Assembly: GCF_002849595.1 (NCBI RefSeq)
Contig: NZ_NRQR01000015.1
Span: forward strand, 62,001 to 126,000
Reading direction: 5' to 3'
Length of the DNA stretch: 64,000 nt
Origin: Luteimonas rhizosphaerae
Lineage (GTDB): Bacteria; Pseudomonadota; Gammaproteobacteria; Xanthomonadales; Xanthomonadaceae
The translations under genes and the position numbers were made by a program. Below the pieces are notes generated by a model that saw only the letters and a program-made list of their open reading frames with translations, had not been told where the DNA came from and did not search any database. Below are positions 18,871-27,066 of the stretch, piece after piece (positions within the stretch are counted from its first letter, which is position 1; every line of letters starts with the position of its first letter).

Positions 18871-19914
18871 ATGACGCTGCAACGGATCCTGCTGCTGTGC
18901 TGTCTGTGCCTGCTCACCCTGCCCGCGGTCGCGGCCACGCCGACCTGGGGCGCGGCGCGCTCCAGTCCGGTCGATACGCCGTCGACGCAGCTGCGTCCCG
19001 GCGACTGGATCTGGGGCGGTGACGACCCCGCGCTGGGCCCGATGGTCGTCGTCGTCAGCCTCGACGAACAGCGCGCCTACGTCTATCGCAACGGCCTGCA
19101 GATCGCGGTCTCCACGGTCAGCAGCGGCAAGCCCGGCCATGAAACCCCGACCGGCGTTTTCACGATCCTGCAGAAGGATCGCGACCACCACTCCAGCAAG
19201 TACAACAACGCGGCGATGCCCTACCAGGAGCGGCTGACCTGGGACGGCGTCGCGCTGCACGCGGGCGGCCTGCCGGGCTATCCGGAAAGCCACGGCTGCG
19301 TCCATCTGCCGACCGAGTTCGCGCGCCGCCTGTTCTCGGCGACCACGCTGGGCATGACGGTCGTCGTCGCCCAGGGCGGTCATGCCACGGCGGCCAGTGC
19401 GCATCCGGGCCTGCTGTCGCCAGTGGATCCGGCGAGCGGTGCCACGGTGGCCGTCCTGCCGCTCGATGACGGCCAGCCCTGGCGCTGGACCGGCGACGCC
19501 GCCGCGACCGGTCCGGTCTCGCTGGTTCTCAGCCGCAGCGACCAGCGCCTGATCGCGCTCGAGGACGGCCGCGAAGTCGGCCGCGCGCGCATCACGCTGC
19601 CACCCGCGACCGCGCTGCGCGGCACCCACGTCTATGTGATGGGCGACGGCGCGATGCCGGTCCACGTCGACGGCGTGCCCGACGGCCGCATGCCGCAATG
19701 GCAGGCGATCGCGGTGCCGGGCCGCGACGACGACGCCGGCCAGCCGCTCGATCCGGCGCTGCTCGCCGGCGTGCGGGTGCCGGCGGCCTTCGTCGATGCG
19801 CTGCTGCCGCGTCTGCGGCCGGGCACCGTGCTCGTCGCCACCGATGCCCACGTGATGCCCGAGACCACCGGCCGCAGCCAGCGCGTGCTCGACGCGTTGC
19901 CGCCGGGCGGCTGA
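18871..19914 (+). CDS. L,D-transpeptidase (YkuD family)
   Basis: An exported enzyme that should cross-link peptidoglycan or attach proteins to it. A signal peptide (1-22, LLLCCLCLLTLPAVAA) is followed by a YkuD domain at about 57-170 with the catalytic motif H130...S140-H-G-C143, in which Cys143 is the nucleophile. The C-terminal half (about 190-347) has no recognised domain but begins a segment resembling a second, degenerate YkuD-type fold (PVSLVLSRSDQRLIALEDG). The ATG at 18871 is chosen from the signal peptide. It is 170 bases after frmB and probably separate from it. Confidence 0.9.
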   Translation: MTLQRILLLCCLCLLTLPAVAATPTWGAARSSPVDTPSTQLRPGDWIWGGDDPALGPMVVVVSLDEQRAYVYRNGLQIAVSTVSSGKPGHETPTGVFTILQKDRDHHSSKYNNAAMPYQERLTWDGVALHAGGLPGYPESHGCVHLPTEFARRLFSATTLGMTVVVAQGGHATAASAHPGLLSPVDPASGATVAVLPLDDGQPWRWTGDAAATGPVSLVLSRSDQRLIALEDGREVGRARITLPPATALRGTHVYVMGDGAMPVHVDGVPDGRMPQWQAIAVPGRDDDAGQPLDPALLAGVRVPAAFVDALLPRLRPGTVLVATDAHVMPETTGRSQRVLDALPPGG

Positions 19915-19921
19915 TCGCGTA

Positions 19922-20638
19922 TCAGGCGCGCAGCCGGAAATCCGTGTAGGCGAAGCGCGACTCGCGCAGCACGGTCTCGCCGCGGACCAGGTCCAGCGGC
20001 TGCGCGAACATCGGTCCGGCCGACACGCAGGTGTGGAACTCGCCGCGCTCGCCGCAGGGATCGACGTCCGCGGGCAGTGCATCCAGCAGCGCGGCGTCGA
20101 ACGCGCGGCCTGCGAACCCGGCATCGAGCTGGGTGGTGTCGACGCAGCACAGGTCCGCGCGCAGGCCGCCGGCCTGCATGGTCCGGGCCAGTGCGCCGGT
20201 GTCGCTGTCGAACAGAGGAAACCGCGCGTCCCAGCCCAGGCGCGCGCACAGCGCCTCGCGCCAGGCGCGGATGTCGGCGAGGAACAGATCGCCGAACGCG
20301 ATCGTCGACAGCGCGGGCCAGCGCGCCCGCGCACGCGCCAGTGCATCCGCGAAGGCGGCTTCGTAGCCGGCGTTGTCGGTCGACGGTTCGATCCGCGCTT
20401 CGATCACCGGCAGGCCGGCGGCACGCGCCTGGGCGTGCAGCACGTCGACCCGGATGCCCTGCATCGAGATGCGTTCGTAGCCCGCCGTGATCGTCGTGAA
20501 CAGACCGACGACGTCGACGTCGTCACGAGCGCGCAGCACGTGCAACGCCCAGGCCGCGTCCTTGCCGCCGCTCCACGACAGCAGGACGGGCGTCGGCACC
20601 CCCTCAGCCGGCGCGGACGTCGCGCAGCTCCCAGGCAT
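19922..20638 (-). CDS. Dph6-like PP-loop ATPase (adenine nucleotide alpha hydrolase)
   Basis: A member of the ATP-pyrophosphatase family related to diphthine-ammonia ligase, which activates a carboxyl group with ATP for amidation. The PP-loop SGGKDAAWAL lies near the N terminus and the EFHTCV and TDNAGYEAAFADAL segments are conserved. The 238-residue form starts inside the upstream gene. A GTG at 20599, just after that gene's stop, would give a more typical start close to LLSWSGGKD, but its GAGGGG is too near to be an ideal ribosome site. Bacteria lack diphthamide, so the true substrate is unknown. Confidence 0.8.
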   Translation of the reverse strand: MPGSCATSAPAEGVPTPVLLSWSGGKDAAWALHVLRARDDVDVVGLFTTITAGYERISMQGIRVDVLHAQARAAGLPVIEARIEPSTDNAGYEAAFADALARARARWPALSTIAFGDLFLADIRAWREALCARLGWDARFPLFDSDTGALARTMQAGGLRADLCCVDTTQLDAGFAGRAFDAALLDALPADVDPCGERGEFHTCVSAGPMFAQPLDLVRGETVLRESRFAYTDFRLRA

Positions 20639-20945
20639 TGCCCGCGAGCAGGCGCAGGCGATGCTTGAGCACGGTGCTGGAGATCGACGTGGTCACGACC
20701 AGGTCCACGCCCAGGTCGCGGTCCTCGCCGGTGACCTGGGCCGCGGGATCGGTGACGCCCAGCGCAGGATCGACCTCGTCGGGGTCCGGCTGGCGGTCGC
20801 GCCAGCGCGCGAACAGCGCATCGCCCTGCAGCGCGGCCTGCACTTCGGCGGCGATGCCGTCGGCGCCCTGCGACCGCAGCGCATAGTCGCCCGCGCCACG
20901 GGCCTGCTCGGGTTCGGGCAATCGGATCAGGAAGCGGGTGCTCAT
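20604..20945 (-). CDS. Conserved hypothetical protein
   Basis: A 113-residue cytosolic protein, acidic in the middle, with no motif I recognise. It starts MSTRFLIRLPEPE and ends AWELRDVRAG. It overlaps the start of the Dph6-like gene and is probably translated with it. No signal peptide or membrane segment is visible. Confidence 0.6.
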   Translation of the reverse strand: MSTRFLIRLPEPEQARGAGDYALRSQGADGIAAEVQAALQGDALFARWRDRQPDPDEVDPALGVTDPAAQVTGEDRDLGVDLVVTTSISSTVLKHRLRLLAGNAWELRDVRAG

Positions 20946-21003
20946 GCGCAGCCTTGAAAACGGTGGAGGCCGCAGCGTAGCAACCCGCGCCGTTAGAAAT
21001 CCG

Positions 21004-21945
21004 TCATGAGAACGCGTGCGGCGGCGCCGCGAAGCCGACCGTCAGCGAGCCGGCGCCGACGTTCACCATGCCGGTCAGGCTCATCACGGTCTCGAAGCGT
21101 TCCACGTTGTGCGCCTCGCACTCGGCCACCAGCGCGTCGTAACCCGGCAGGCGGCGCAGCTCGTCGAGTTCGCCGCCGTAACTCAGGCACAGCGTCGGCG
21201 TCAGCAGGCCGGCGCGAACGCGCTCGGCGACGAAGCCCAGCAGCTTCTCGGCCGCCGGTGCGAAGCCGCGGATCTTGCCGACCGGCCCGGTGTCGCCGCG
21301 ATGGCAGTGCAGGATCGGCTTGATGTCGAGTGCGCCACCGATCATCGCCGCCAGCAGGCTCACGCTCTTGTCGCCGCGATGCTTGATGCGCGCGCGCAGG
21401 TAACCGAGATCGCGCGGCACCATGTAGGCGTAGGAGCGCTCGGCGAGGAATTCGAGACGGCTGCGGATCTCGGGCGCGGTCGCGCCGGCGTCGCGCAGGC
21501 GCACTGCTTCGACCGGCAGCAGGCCCTGGCCGGCGAACACCTGCTGGGTGTCGACGATGCGCAGCGCGAACGGCGTCGTGTGCCCGGCCTGGGTGCGGAT
21601 CGGCCTGTATTCGTTGAGGATCGCGAAGCTCGCATGCGTCGCGTTGTCGTGGATCTGGCTGCGGTTGCGCGTCACCGTGATGCAGAACACGTAGTCGTAA
21701 TCGATGACCAGCCGCTCGAGGAACAGCGCCTTGATCTTGTCCGACGGAAAGGCCGCGGTCTCGGCCGTGTGCCCGCGCTCGGCGACGTGGGCGTCGACGA
21801 AGTCGAGCGTCGCGCGTTCGTCGCGCAGGTCCACGAACTGCGTCTCGCCGATGCGGACCGTGACCGGCAGCAGCACCACGTTGTTCGCTTCCAGCCAGTC
21901 CGGCGGCAGATCGCAGGCCGAGTCGACGACGATTCCGATCCGCAT
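21004..21945 (-). CDS. DegV family fatty-acid-binding protein
   Basis: A 313-residue cytosolic protein with the DegV fold. Members bind fatty acids and in Gram-positives present acyl-phosphate to lipid synthesis. The N terminus IVVDSACDLPPDW and the later VFCITVTRNRSQIHDNA segment are family features, and the C-terminal part ends with MTGMVNVGAGSLTVGF-like sequence. The ATG at 21945 has a strong GGAGG ribosome site 6 bases upstream. Upstream in-frame sequence lacks conservation. Confidence 0.88.
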   Translation of the reverse strand: MRIGIVVDSACDLPPDWLEANNVVLLPVTVRIGETQFVDLRDERATLDFVDAHVAERGHTAETAAFPSDKIKALFLERLVIDYDYVFCITVTRNRSQIHDNATHASFAILNEYRPIRTQAGHTTPFALRIVDTQQVFAGQGLLPVEAVRLRDAGATAPEIRSRLEFLAERSYAYMVPRDLGYLRARIKHRGDKSVSLLAAMIGGALDIKPILHCHRGDTGPVGKIRGFAPAAEKLLGFVAERVRAGLLTPTLCLSYGGELDELRRLPGYDALVAECEAHNVERFETVMSLTGMVNVGAGSLTVGFAAPPHAFS

Positions 21946-22123
21946 GGGCGCCCTCCCGAGGCATTCGATGCGACCCGCGGCGCACGTCAGGGCGCGCCGC
22001 AGGCGGGTGCGACACCCGCGAGCGCACTTTACACGCGATCTGTGACCCGGTGCTCCGATCGGGTGGGACGCAGGCCGGAGACCGACCGGCCCGTCACGCA
22101 GTCCGCAGCCGACGCCGGCTCCG

Positions 22124-24478
22124 TCAGCTGCCCCGCGCGCGGGCGAAGGCGTCGGCCAGCGCGTTGTTGGCCGGCGGGGCTGCGGTGGCGGGCTTGCCGC
22201 CACCGGTTGGCCGCGCGCCGCGCGCATTGCCGGGACCGCGCGCGGCACCGCGATCGTCGCCGCGCGCGTCGCGTGCGGGCTTCTCGCCCGGCACGTCGTC
22301 GAGCCGGCGCGTCAGCGCGATGCGTTTGCGCAGCACGTCGACCTCCAGCACCTTGACCTTGACGATGTCGCCGGCCTTGACCACGTCGCGCGGATCCTTG
22401 ACGAAGGTGTCCGACAGCGCCGAGATGTGCACGAGGCCGTCCTGGTGCACGCCGATGTCGACGAACGCGCCGAACGCGGCGACGTTGCTGACTACGCCTT
22501 CGAGGATCATCCCGACCTGCAGGTCCTTGATGTCCTCGACGCCGTCGGCGAACTGCGCGGCCTTGAATTCGGGGCGCGGATCGCGGCCCGGCTTTTCCAG
22601 TTCCTTGAGGATGTCGCGCACCGTCGGCACGCCGAACTTGTCGTCGGTGAACTGTTCCGGCTTGAGCGCGCGGACGAAGCTGCCGTCGCCGAGGATCTGC
22701 CTGACGTCGCGGCCGCTGGCGCCGGCGATGCGTTCGACGACCGGATAGGCTTCCGGATGCACCGACGAGGCGTCGAGCGGTTCGTCGCCGTCGGCGATGC
22801 GCAGGAAGCCCGCGCACTGCTCGAAGGTCTTGTCGCCGAGGCGCGGGACCTTCAGCAGATCCTTGCGGCGCTTGAACGGGCCGTTCGCGTCGCGGTGCAC
22901 GACGATGTTCTCGGCCACGCCCGCCGACAGACCGGACACGCGCGCCAGCAGCGCGCTCGATGCGGTGTTGACGTGCACGCCGACCGCGTTGACGCAGTCC
23001 TCGACGCGCGCATCCAGCGCGCGCGCCAGCCGGTACTGGTCGACATCGTGCTGGTACTGGCCGACGCCGATCGCCTTGGGTTCGATCTTGACCAGCTCGG
23101 CCAGCGGATCCTGCAGGCGCCGCGCGATCGACACCGCGCCGCGGATCGACACGTCGAGATTCGGGAACTCCTTGGCCGCGGTTTCCGACGCCGAATACAC
23201 CGACGCGCCCGCTTCGCTGACGACGATCTTCTGCAGCTGGAGCTCCGGCGCCAACTTGATGACGTCGGCGGCGAGGCGGTCGGTCTCGCGCGACGCGGTG
23301 CCGTTGCCGATCGCGATCAGCTGCACGCCGTGCTCCGCGCACAATTTGCGCAGCGTGTGCACCGACTGGTCCCACTGCTTGCGCGGCTCGTGCGGATAGA
23401 TCGTGTCGGTCGCGACCAGCTTGCCGGTCGCGTCGACCACCGCGATCTTGCAGCCGGTGCGGATGCCGGGATCGAGGCCGAGCACGGCTTTCGGGCCCGC
23501 GGGCGCGGCCAGCAGCAGGTCTTTCAGGTTGTCGCCGAACACGGTGATCGCCTCGGCTTCGGCCTTCTCGCGCGCCTGCGCGAACAGGTCGATCATCAGG
23601 TGCAGGTGCAGCTTCGCGCGCCAGGTCAGGCGGCAGGCGTTGCGCAGCCAGGCATCGGCGGGCCGGCCCTGCTCGGCGATGCCCGCATGCAGTGCGATGC
23701 GGCCTTCGGCGTAGGCGTTGCCCTGTTCGGCGTCGGTGCCGGGGTCGAGTTCCAGGGTCAGGAACTCCTCGCGGCGGCCACGGAACAGCGCCAGCAGGCG
23801 GTGCGAGGGAATTTTCGCCAGCGATTCGGCGTGATCGAAATAATCGCGGAATTTCTCGCCTGCGGCTTCCTTGCCGGGCACGACCGCGGCGCGGATCACG
23901 CCGTTGCCCTCCAGCCAGCCGCGCAGTTCGCCGAGCAGGGCGGCGTCCTCGCCCCAGCGCTCCATCAGAATCGCGCGCGCGCCTTCCAGCGCGGCCTTGG
24001 CGTCGGCCACGCCCTTGTCCGCGTCGACGAAGGTCGCGGCGACGGTCTCGGGCACCTGGGTGGGATCGGCCAGCAGCGAATCGGCCAGCGGCTCGAGGCC
24101 GGCCTCGCGGGCGATCTGCGCGCGTGTGCGGCGCTTCTGCGTGTACGGCAGATAGAGAGCTTCCAGCCGCGCCTTGCTGTCCGCGGCGTCGATGTCGGCC
24201 CGCAGCGCCGGCGTCAGCTTGCCCTGCTCGTCGATGCTCGACAGGATCGCCGCGCGCCGGTCCTCGAGCTCGCGCAGATAGGCCAGGCGCACTTCGAGGT
24301 TGCGCAGCTGGGTGTCGTCGAGCCCTTCGGTGACTTCCTTGCGGTAGCGCGCGATGAAGGGGACGCTGGCGCCCTCGTCGAGCAGCGCGATCGCGGCGAT
24401 GGCCTGTGGCGGGCGCGCACCGATCTCGGCGGCGATGGTCTCGGCGATCCTGCGGGCCAGTGCGGCGTCGTGTTGCAT
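22124..24478 (-). CDS. tex: Transcription accessory protein Tex
   Basis: A 784-residue cytosolic RNA-binding protein acting around transcription and, in some bacteria, toxin expression. Domain order is: N-terminal helical region (1-about 320), YqgF/RuvC-like domain beginning [11 protein letters not shown] (about 330-440), helix-hairpin-helix region (about 500-560), and an S1 domain (about 645-715, [21 protein letters not shown]). The C-terminal tail after residue 720 is rich in Arg, Gly and Asp and is probably disordered. Length and start fit the family. Confidence 0.95.
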   Translation of the reverse strand: MQHDAALARRIAETIAAEIGARPPQAIAAIALLDEGASVPFIARYRKEVTEGLDDTQLRNLEVRLAYLRELEDRRAAILSSIDEQGKLTPALRADIDAADSKARLEALYLPYTQKRRTRAQIAREAGLEPLADSLLADPTQVPETVAATFVDADKGVADAKAALEGARAILMERWGEDAALLGELRGWLEGNGVIRAAVVPGKEAAGEKFRDYFDHAESLAKIPSHRLLALFRGRREEFLTLELDPGTDAEQGNAYAEGRIALHAGIAEQGRPADAWLRNACRLTWRAKLHLHLMIDLFAQAREKAEAEAITVFGDNLKDLLLAAPAGPKAVLGLDPGIRTGCKIAVVDATGKLVATDTIYPHEPRKQWDQSVHTLRKLCAEHGVQLIAIGNGTASRETDRLAADVIKLAPELQLQKIVVSEAGASVYSASETAAKEFPNLDVSIRGAVSIARRLQDPLAELVKIEPKAIGVGQYQHDVDQYRLARALDARVEDCVNAVGVHVNTASSALLARVSGLSAGVAENIVVHRDANGPFKRRKDLLKVPRLGDKTFEQCAGFLRIADGDEPLDASSVHPEAYPVVERIAGASGRDVRQILGDGSFVRALKPEQFTDDKFGVPTVRDILKELEKPGRDPRPEFKAAQFADGVEDIKDLQVGMILEGVVSNVAAFGAFVDIGVHQDGLVHISALSDTFVKDPRDVVKAGDIVKVKVLEVDVLRKRIALTRRLDDVPGEKPARDARGDDRGAARGPGNARGARPTGGGKPATAAPPANNALADAFARARGS

Positions 24479-24839
24479 CGTGTCCAGTCATGTCGCGGCC
24501 GGATGCCGCGGACGGATTGTCGCCCCGGGCTCCGGGCAGCGGTACCCGTTGACAGATGCCGTGATTCCGCATGCGCAGGGCGTGCCCGCATGGCGGTCGC
24601 GCTCCGGTCCGCGTGCAGCAAGCGACTGGCGCACGATCGGATCGTCGCGTTGTCTGCCGACTGGACAACAAGACCGGCACAGCGTCGCGCGCCAGCGCGC
24701 GCCCACATGCGGCGCCAGAGTTCCTGCAGGAGCGCGCTCGCGCGCGATGGCGCATTCTCGATTCCCCGATCCGAAGCGCGAACGCACCGCGGGAATACCG
24801 ATGCGCCGACGCCGGACGGGCGTCTCCGGGCTCGCGCGT
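24479..24839. other. Intergenic region with one REP-like element
   Basis: About 360 bases without a gene between tex and the DUF2007 gene. A TTGACA at 24549-24554 has no matching -10. The only structured element is the REP-like repeat at 24726-24752; the rest is not recognised. Confidence 0.5.
24726..24752 (+). repeat. REP-like palindromic element
   Basis: The sequence GCAGGAGCGCGCTCGCGCGC then GATGGCG contains the hairpin GCGCGC-TC-GCGCGC (24732-24745). The framework AGGAGCG...CTCG...CGCGATG is shared with the element at 26705-26742. Such short repeats are common between genes in Xanthomonadaceae. Confidence 0.55.
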
Positions 24840-25211
24840 CTACCTGCGCCTGCGCCGCCACGGCAACGGAATCGAGAACAGGATCAGCGCTACCCACGCG
24901 AGCCGGCTCGACCAGGTTTCGCGCGGGGGCGGTGCGTCGTCCGGGGCGGCATCGCGTGCCTCCGTCGCGTCCATGGCCTCCGCCGGCAGGCTGAACTCGC
25001 CGGCATCGAGCCGGCGGATGATCTCGCGCGCATGTCCGGCCTGGTCGTCGCGCACGTGCAGCTTCACGCCGCCGATCGCGAGCCGCCATTCCCAGTTCGC
25101 CAGCGCCATGTTCTGGTCGCCCAGATGCACGCCGATGCCCTCGGCCTGCAGCAGGCCGGCGGCGATCTGCGCCTCGATCGGATCGACGTAGCGGGCGACG
25201 ATGACGGTCAT
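24840..25211 (-). CDS. DUF2007 domain protein with C-terminal membrane segment
   Basis: A 123-residue protein. Residues 1-75 form a DUF2007 domain (VIVARYVDPIEAQIAAGLLQ then GIGVHLGDQNMAL), thought to be a small ligand-binding or signalling module. A linker follows, then one hydrophobic segment (LAWVALILFSIPLPW) with an arginine tail, so it is likely tail-anchored in the inner membrane. The start at 25211 matches the usual MTVI-type beginning. It is divergent from the lipoprotein gene at 25256, with only 44 bases between starts. Confidence 0.75.
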   Translation of the reverse strand: MTVIVARYVDPIEAQIAAGLLQAEGIGVHLGDQNMALANWEWRLAIGGVKLHVRDDQAGHAREIIRRLDAGEFSLPAEAMDATEARDAAPDDAPPPRETWSSRLAWVALILFSIPLPWRRRRR

Positions 25212-25255
25212 GCGGGTTACGTGACGGAAGCCGCCGACAGGGTAACCTTCGCGCC

Positions 25256-26611
25256 ATGACACGCCATTTCACGATTTTTCCGCGCCGCCCCCTGCGTTCC
25301 CTCGTCGCCGCGGCCTGCGCCGCGCTGCTGCTGGCCGGCTGCGGCGGCGATGCCGATCCCGCTGCGACGACGCCCGCGTCGCGCTCCGCGCTCGCGCCCG
25401 ACGCGCCCAGCCAGCGCGTCGACTGGGCGCTGCCGGCCGTCGAGGCCGGCTCGGCGACGCCGGATCTGTCGACCGCGCCCGACGGCAGCCTGCTGCTGAG
25501 CTGGATCAATTCGCGCGAAGGCCGACGCCACGTGTTCCAGTTCGCGCGTTTCGATCCCGCGCAGCAGCGCTGGCGCAACGCGCCGGCGACGATCGCGATC
25601 GGCAACCGCATGTTCGTCAACTGGGCCGACACGCCGCACATGCGCGCAACGCCCGACGGCGCGCTGTGGGCGCACTGGCTGCAGAAGAGCGGCGATGCGC
25701 CCTACGCCTACGACATCGCCCTGGTGCGCTCGCGCGACGGTGGCGCGAACTGGGGCGCGCCGGTGGTGCCGCACGACGACGGCACCAGGACCGAGCACGG
25801 TTTCGTGTCGATGTGGCCGCAGGGCAACGACGGCAGCCTGGGCCTCGCGTGGCTCGATGGGCGCTACACCGCCGCCGCCGATCACGAGGGACACGGCGCC
25901 GCCGCGGGCGAAGACCCGCACGCCGCCCACGCCGATGGCGGCAAGCCGATGACGCTGCGCGCCGCGGTGTTCGACGCGAACCTGCGCCGCACGGCCGACC
26001 ACGAGATCGATGCCAGCGTTTGCGACTGCTGCCAGACCGCGGCCGCGGTGACGGCGCGCGGTCCGGTGGTCGTCTATCGCGGCCGCACCGAGGACGAGAT
26101 CCGCGACATCATGACCACGCGCTTCGACGGCAGCGCCTGGACCGCGCCGGCGCGCGTGCATGCGGACGAGTGGAAGATGCCCGCCTGCCCGGTCAACGGC
26201 CCCGACATCGCCGCGCAGGGCGAGGGCGTCGTCGTCGGCTGGTACACCGTCGATGGCGACACGCCGGTCGTGAAGCTCGCCCGCAGCGACGATGCCGGCG
26301 ATGTCTTCGCCGCGCCGGTCGTTCTCGACAGCGGCGACGCCGTGCACGGCCGGGTCGCGGTCGCGCTCGATGCCGACCAGGCCTGGGCGCTGTGGCTGCG
26401 CGAGGAAGGCGGGGCGCAGACCCTGTGGCTGTCGCGTCGCAGCGCCGATCTGGCGACTGAATACGAGCGCGTGGAAATCGCCACGCTGCAGGGGCGCGGG
26501 CGCGGCACCGGGTTTCCACAGCTGCAGGTCGTCGCCGGCCAGGCCTACATCGTCTGGACCGACGTCGTCGACGGCGCGCCGCAGCTGCGCGGCGTGCAGC
26601 TGCAGCGCTAG
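25256..26611 (+). CDS. Sialidase-like lipoprotein
   Basis: An exported 451-residue lipoprotein: signal peptide with lipobox LLAGC (C29), then a six-blade-type propeller resembling exo-sialidase folds. Asp-box-like turns (SRDGGANWGAP, SDDAGDVFAAP) occur along the protein, and an unusual cysteine cluster CDCCQT lies near residue 260 in ASVCDCCQTAA. The cluster is a family feature of this sialidase-like lipoprotein type and may bind metal, but its role is unproven. It is divergent from the DUF2007 gene and ends before a repeat-bearing region. Confidence 0.7.
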   Translation: MTRHFTIFPRRPLRSLVAAACAALLLAGCGGDADPAATTPASRSALAPDAPSQRVDWALPAVEAGSATPDLSTAPDGSLLLSWINSREGRRHVFQFARFDPAQQRWRNAPATIAIGNRMFVNWADTPHMRATPDGALWAHWLQKSGDAPYAYDIALVRSRDGGANWGAPVVPHDDGTRTEHGFVSMWPQGNDGSLGLAWLDGRYTAAADHEGHGAAAGEDPHAAHADGGKPMTLRAAVFDANLRRTADHEIDASVCDCCQTAAAVTARGPVVVYRGRTEDEIRDIMTTRFDGSAWTAPARVHADEWKMPACPVNGPDIAAQGEGVVVGWYTVDGDTPVVKLARSDDAGDVFAAPVVLDSGDAVHGRVAVALDADQAWALWLREEGGAQTLWLSRRSADLATEYERVEIATLQGRGRGTGFPQLQVVAGQAYIVWTDVVDGAPQLRGVQLQR

Positions 26612-26704
26612 GCGGCGCGGGAGCCGCTCGGGCGGAACGCGGGGCAGGATGCGGTCTCCCGCCGGCCGATCCGGTCGATGGCGCGACTGGCGATGCCTGG
26701 CCCC

Positions 26705-26742
26705 GGACGAAACGGCATCGCGGCCGAGGCCGCTCCTGCTGC
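26705..26742 (-). repeat. REP-like palindromic element
   Basis: On the minus strand it reads GCAGCAGGAGCGGCCTCGGC then CGCGATGCCG. Its core GCGGCC-GA-GGCCGC (26720-26733, plus strand) is a perfect 6-base-arm hairpin. It shares framework with 24726-24752. Confidence 0.55.
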
Positions 26743-26833
26743 GACGCGGACCAAGGCCGCCGCCGCGCATCCGTCGGCTGAAGGAGCATCTGCACCGCGT
26801 CAACGCCTCGGACCCTGCAGCTGCCCACACGCG

Positions 26834-26860
26834 CGTGGGAGCGGCCCCGGCCTTGAAGCT
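26834..26860 (+). repeat. Partial REP-like element
   Basis: CGTGGGAGCGGCCCCGGCCT then TGAAGC matches the first half of the same repeat type with a shortened stem. It is about 100 bases from the previous element and in opposite orientation, as often seen for paired REPs. Confidence 0.4.
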
Positions 26861-27066
26861 GTCGGCTGGATTGTCGGACGTGCCTCTTTGCAGCGGACAT
26901 GCCGCGACTGGAACGTCACCTGATTGCAGTCACCGCCGGCGGTCGTCGCGCCAGTCGGGACCAGGCTGCAAACGTCGCCGTCCAGGCACCGGACGTCGAT
27001 CGACCCGTTCGCAGATCAGACGCCGGCCATCGGACGCGCGTCAGCGGCGTCGCATCCGGCTCGCGC

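Larger units (their letters stand above)
26612..27066. other. Convergent intergenic region with REP-like elements
   Basis: About 455 bases between the sialidase-like lipoprotein and the end of tamB. It holds two REP-like hairpins (26705-26742 and 26834-26860). Nothing gene-like is seen in the remainder. Confidence 0.5.
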
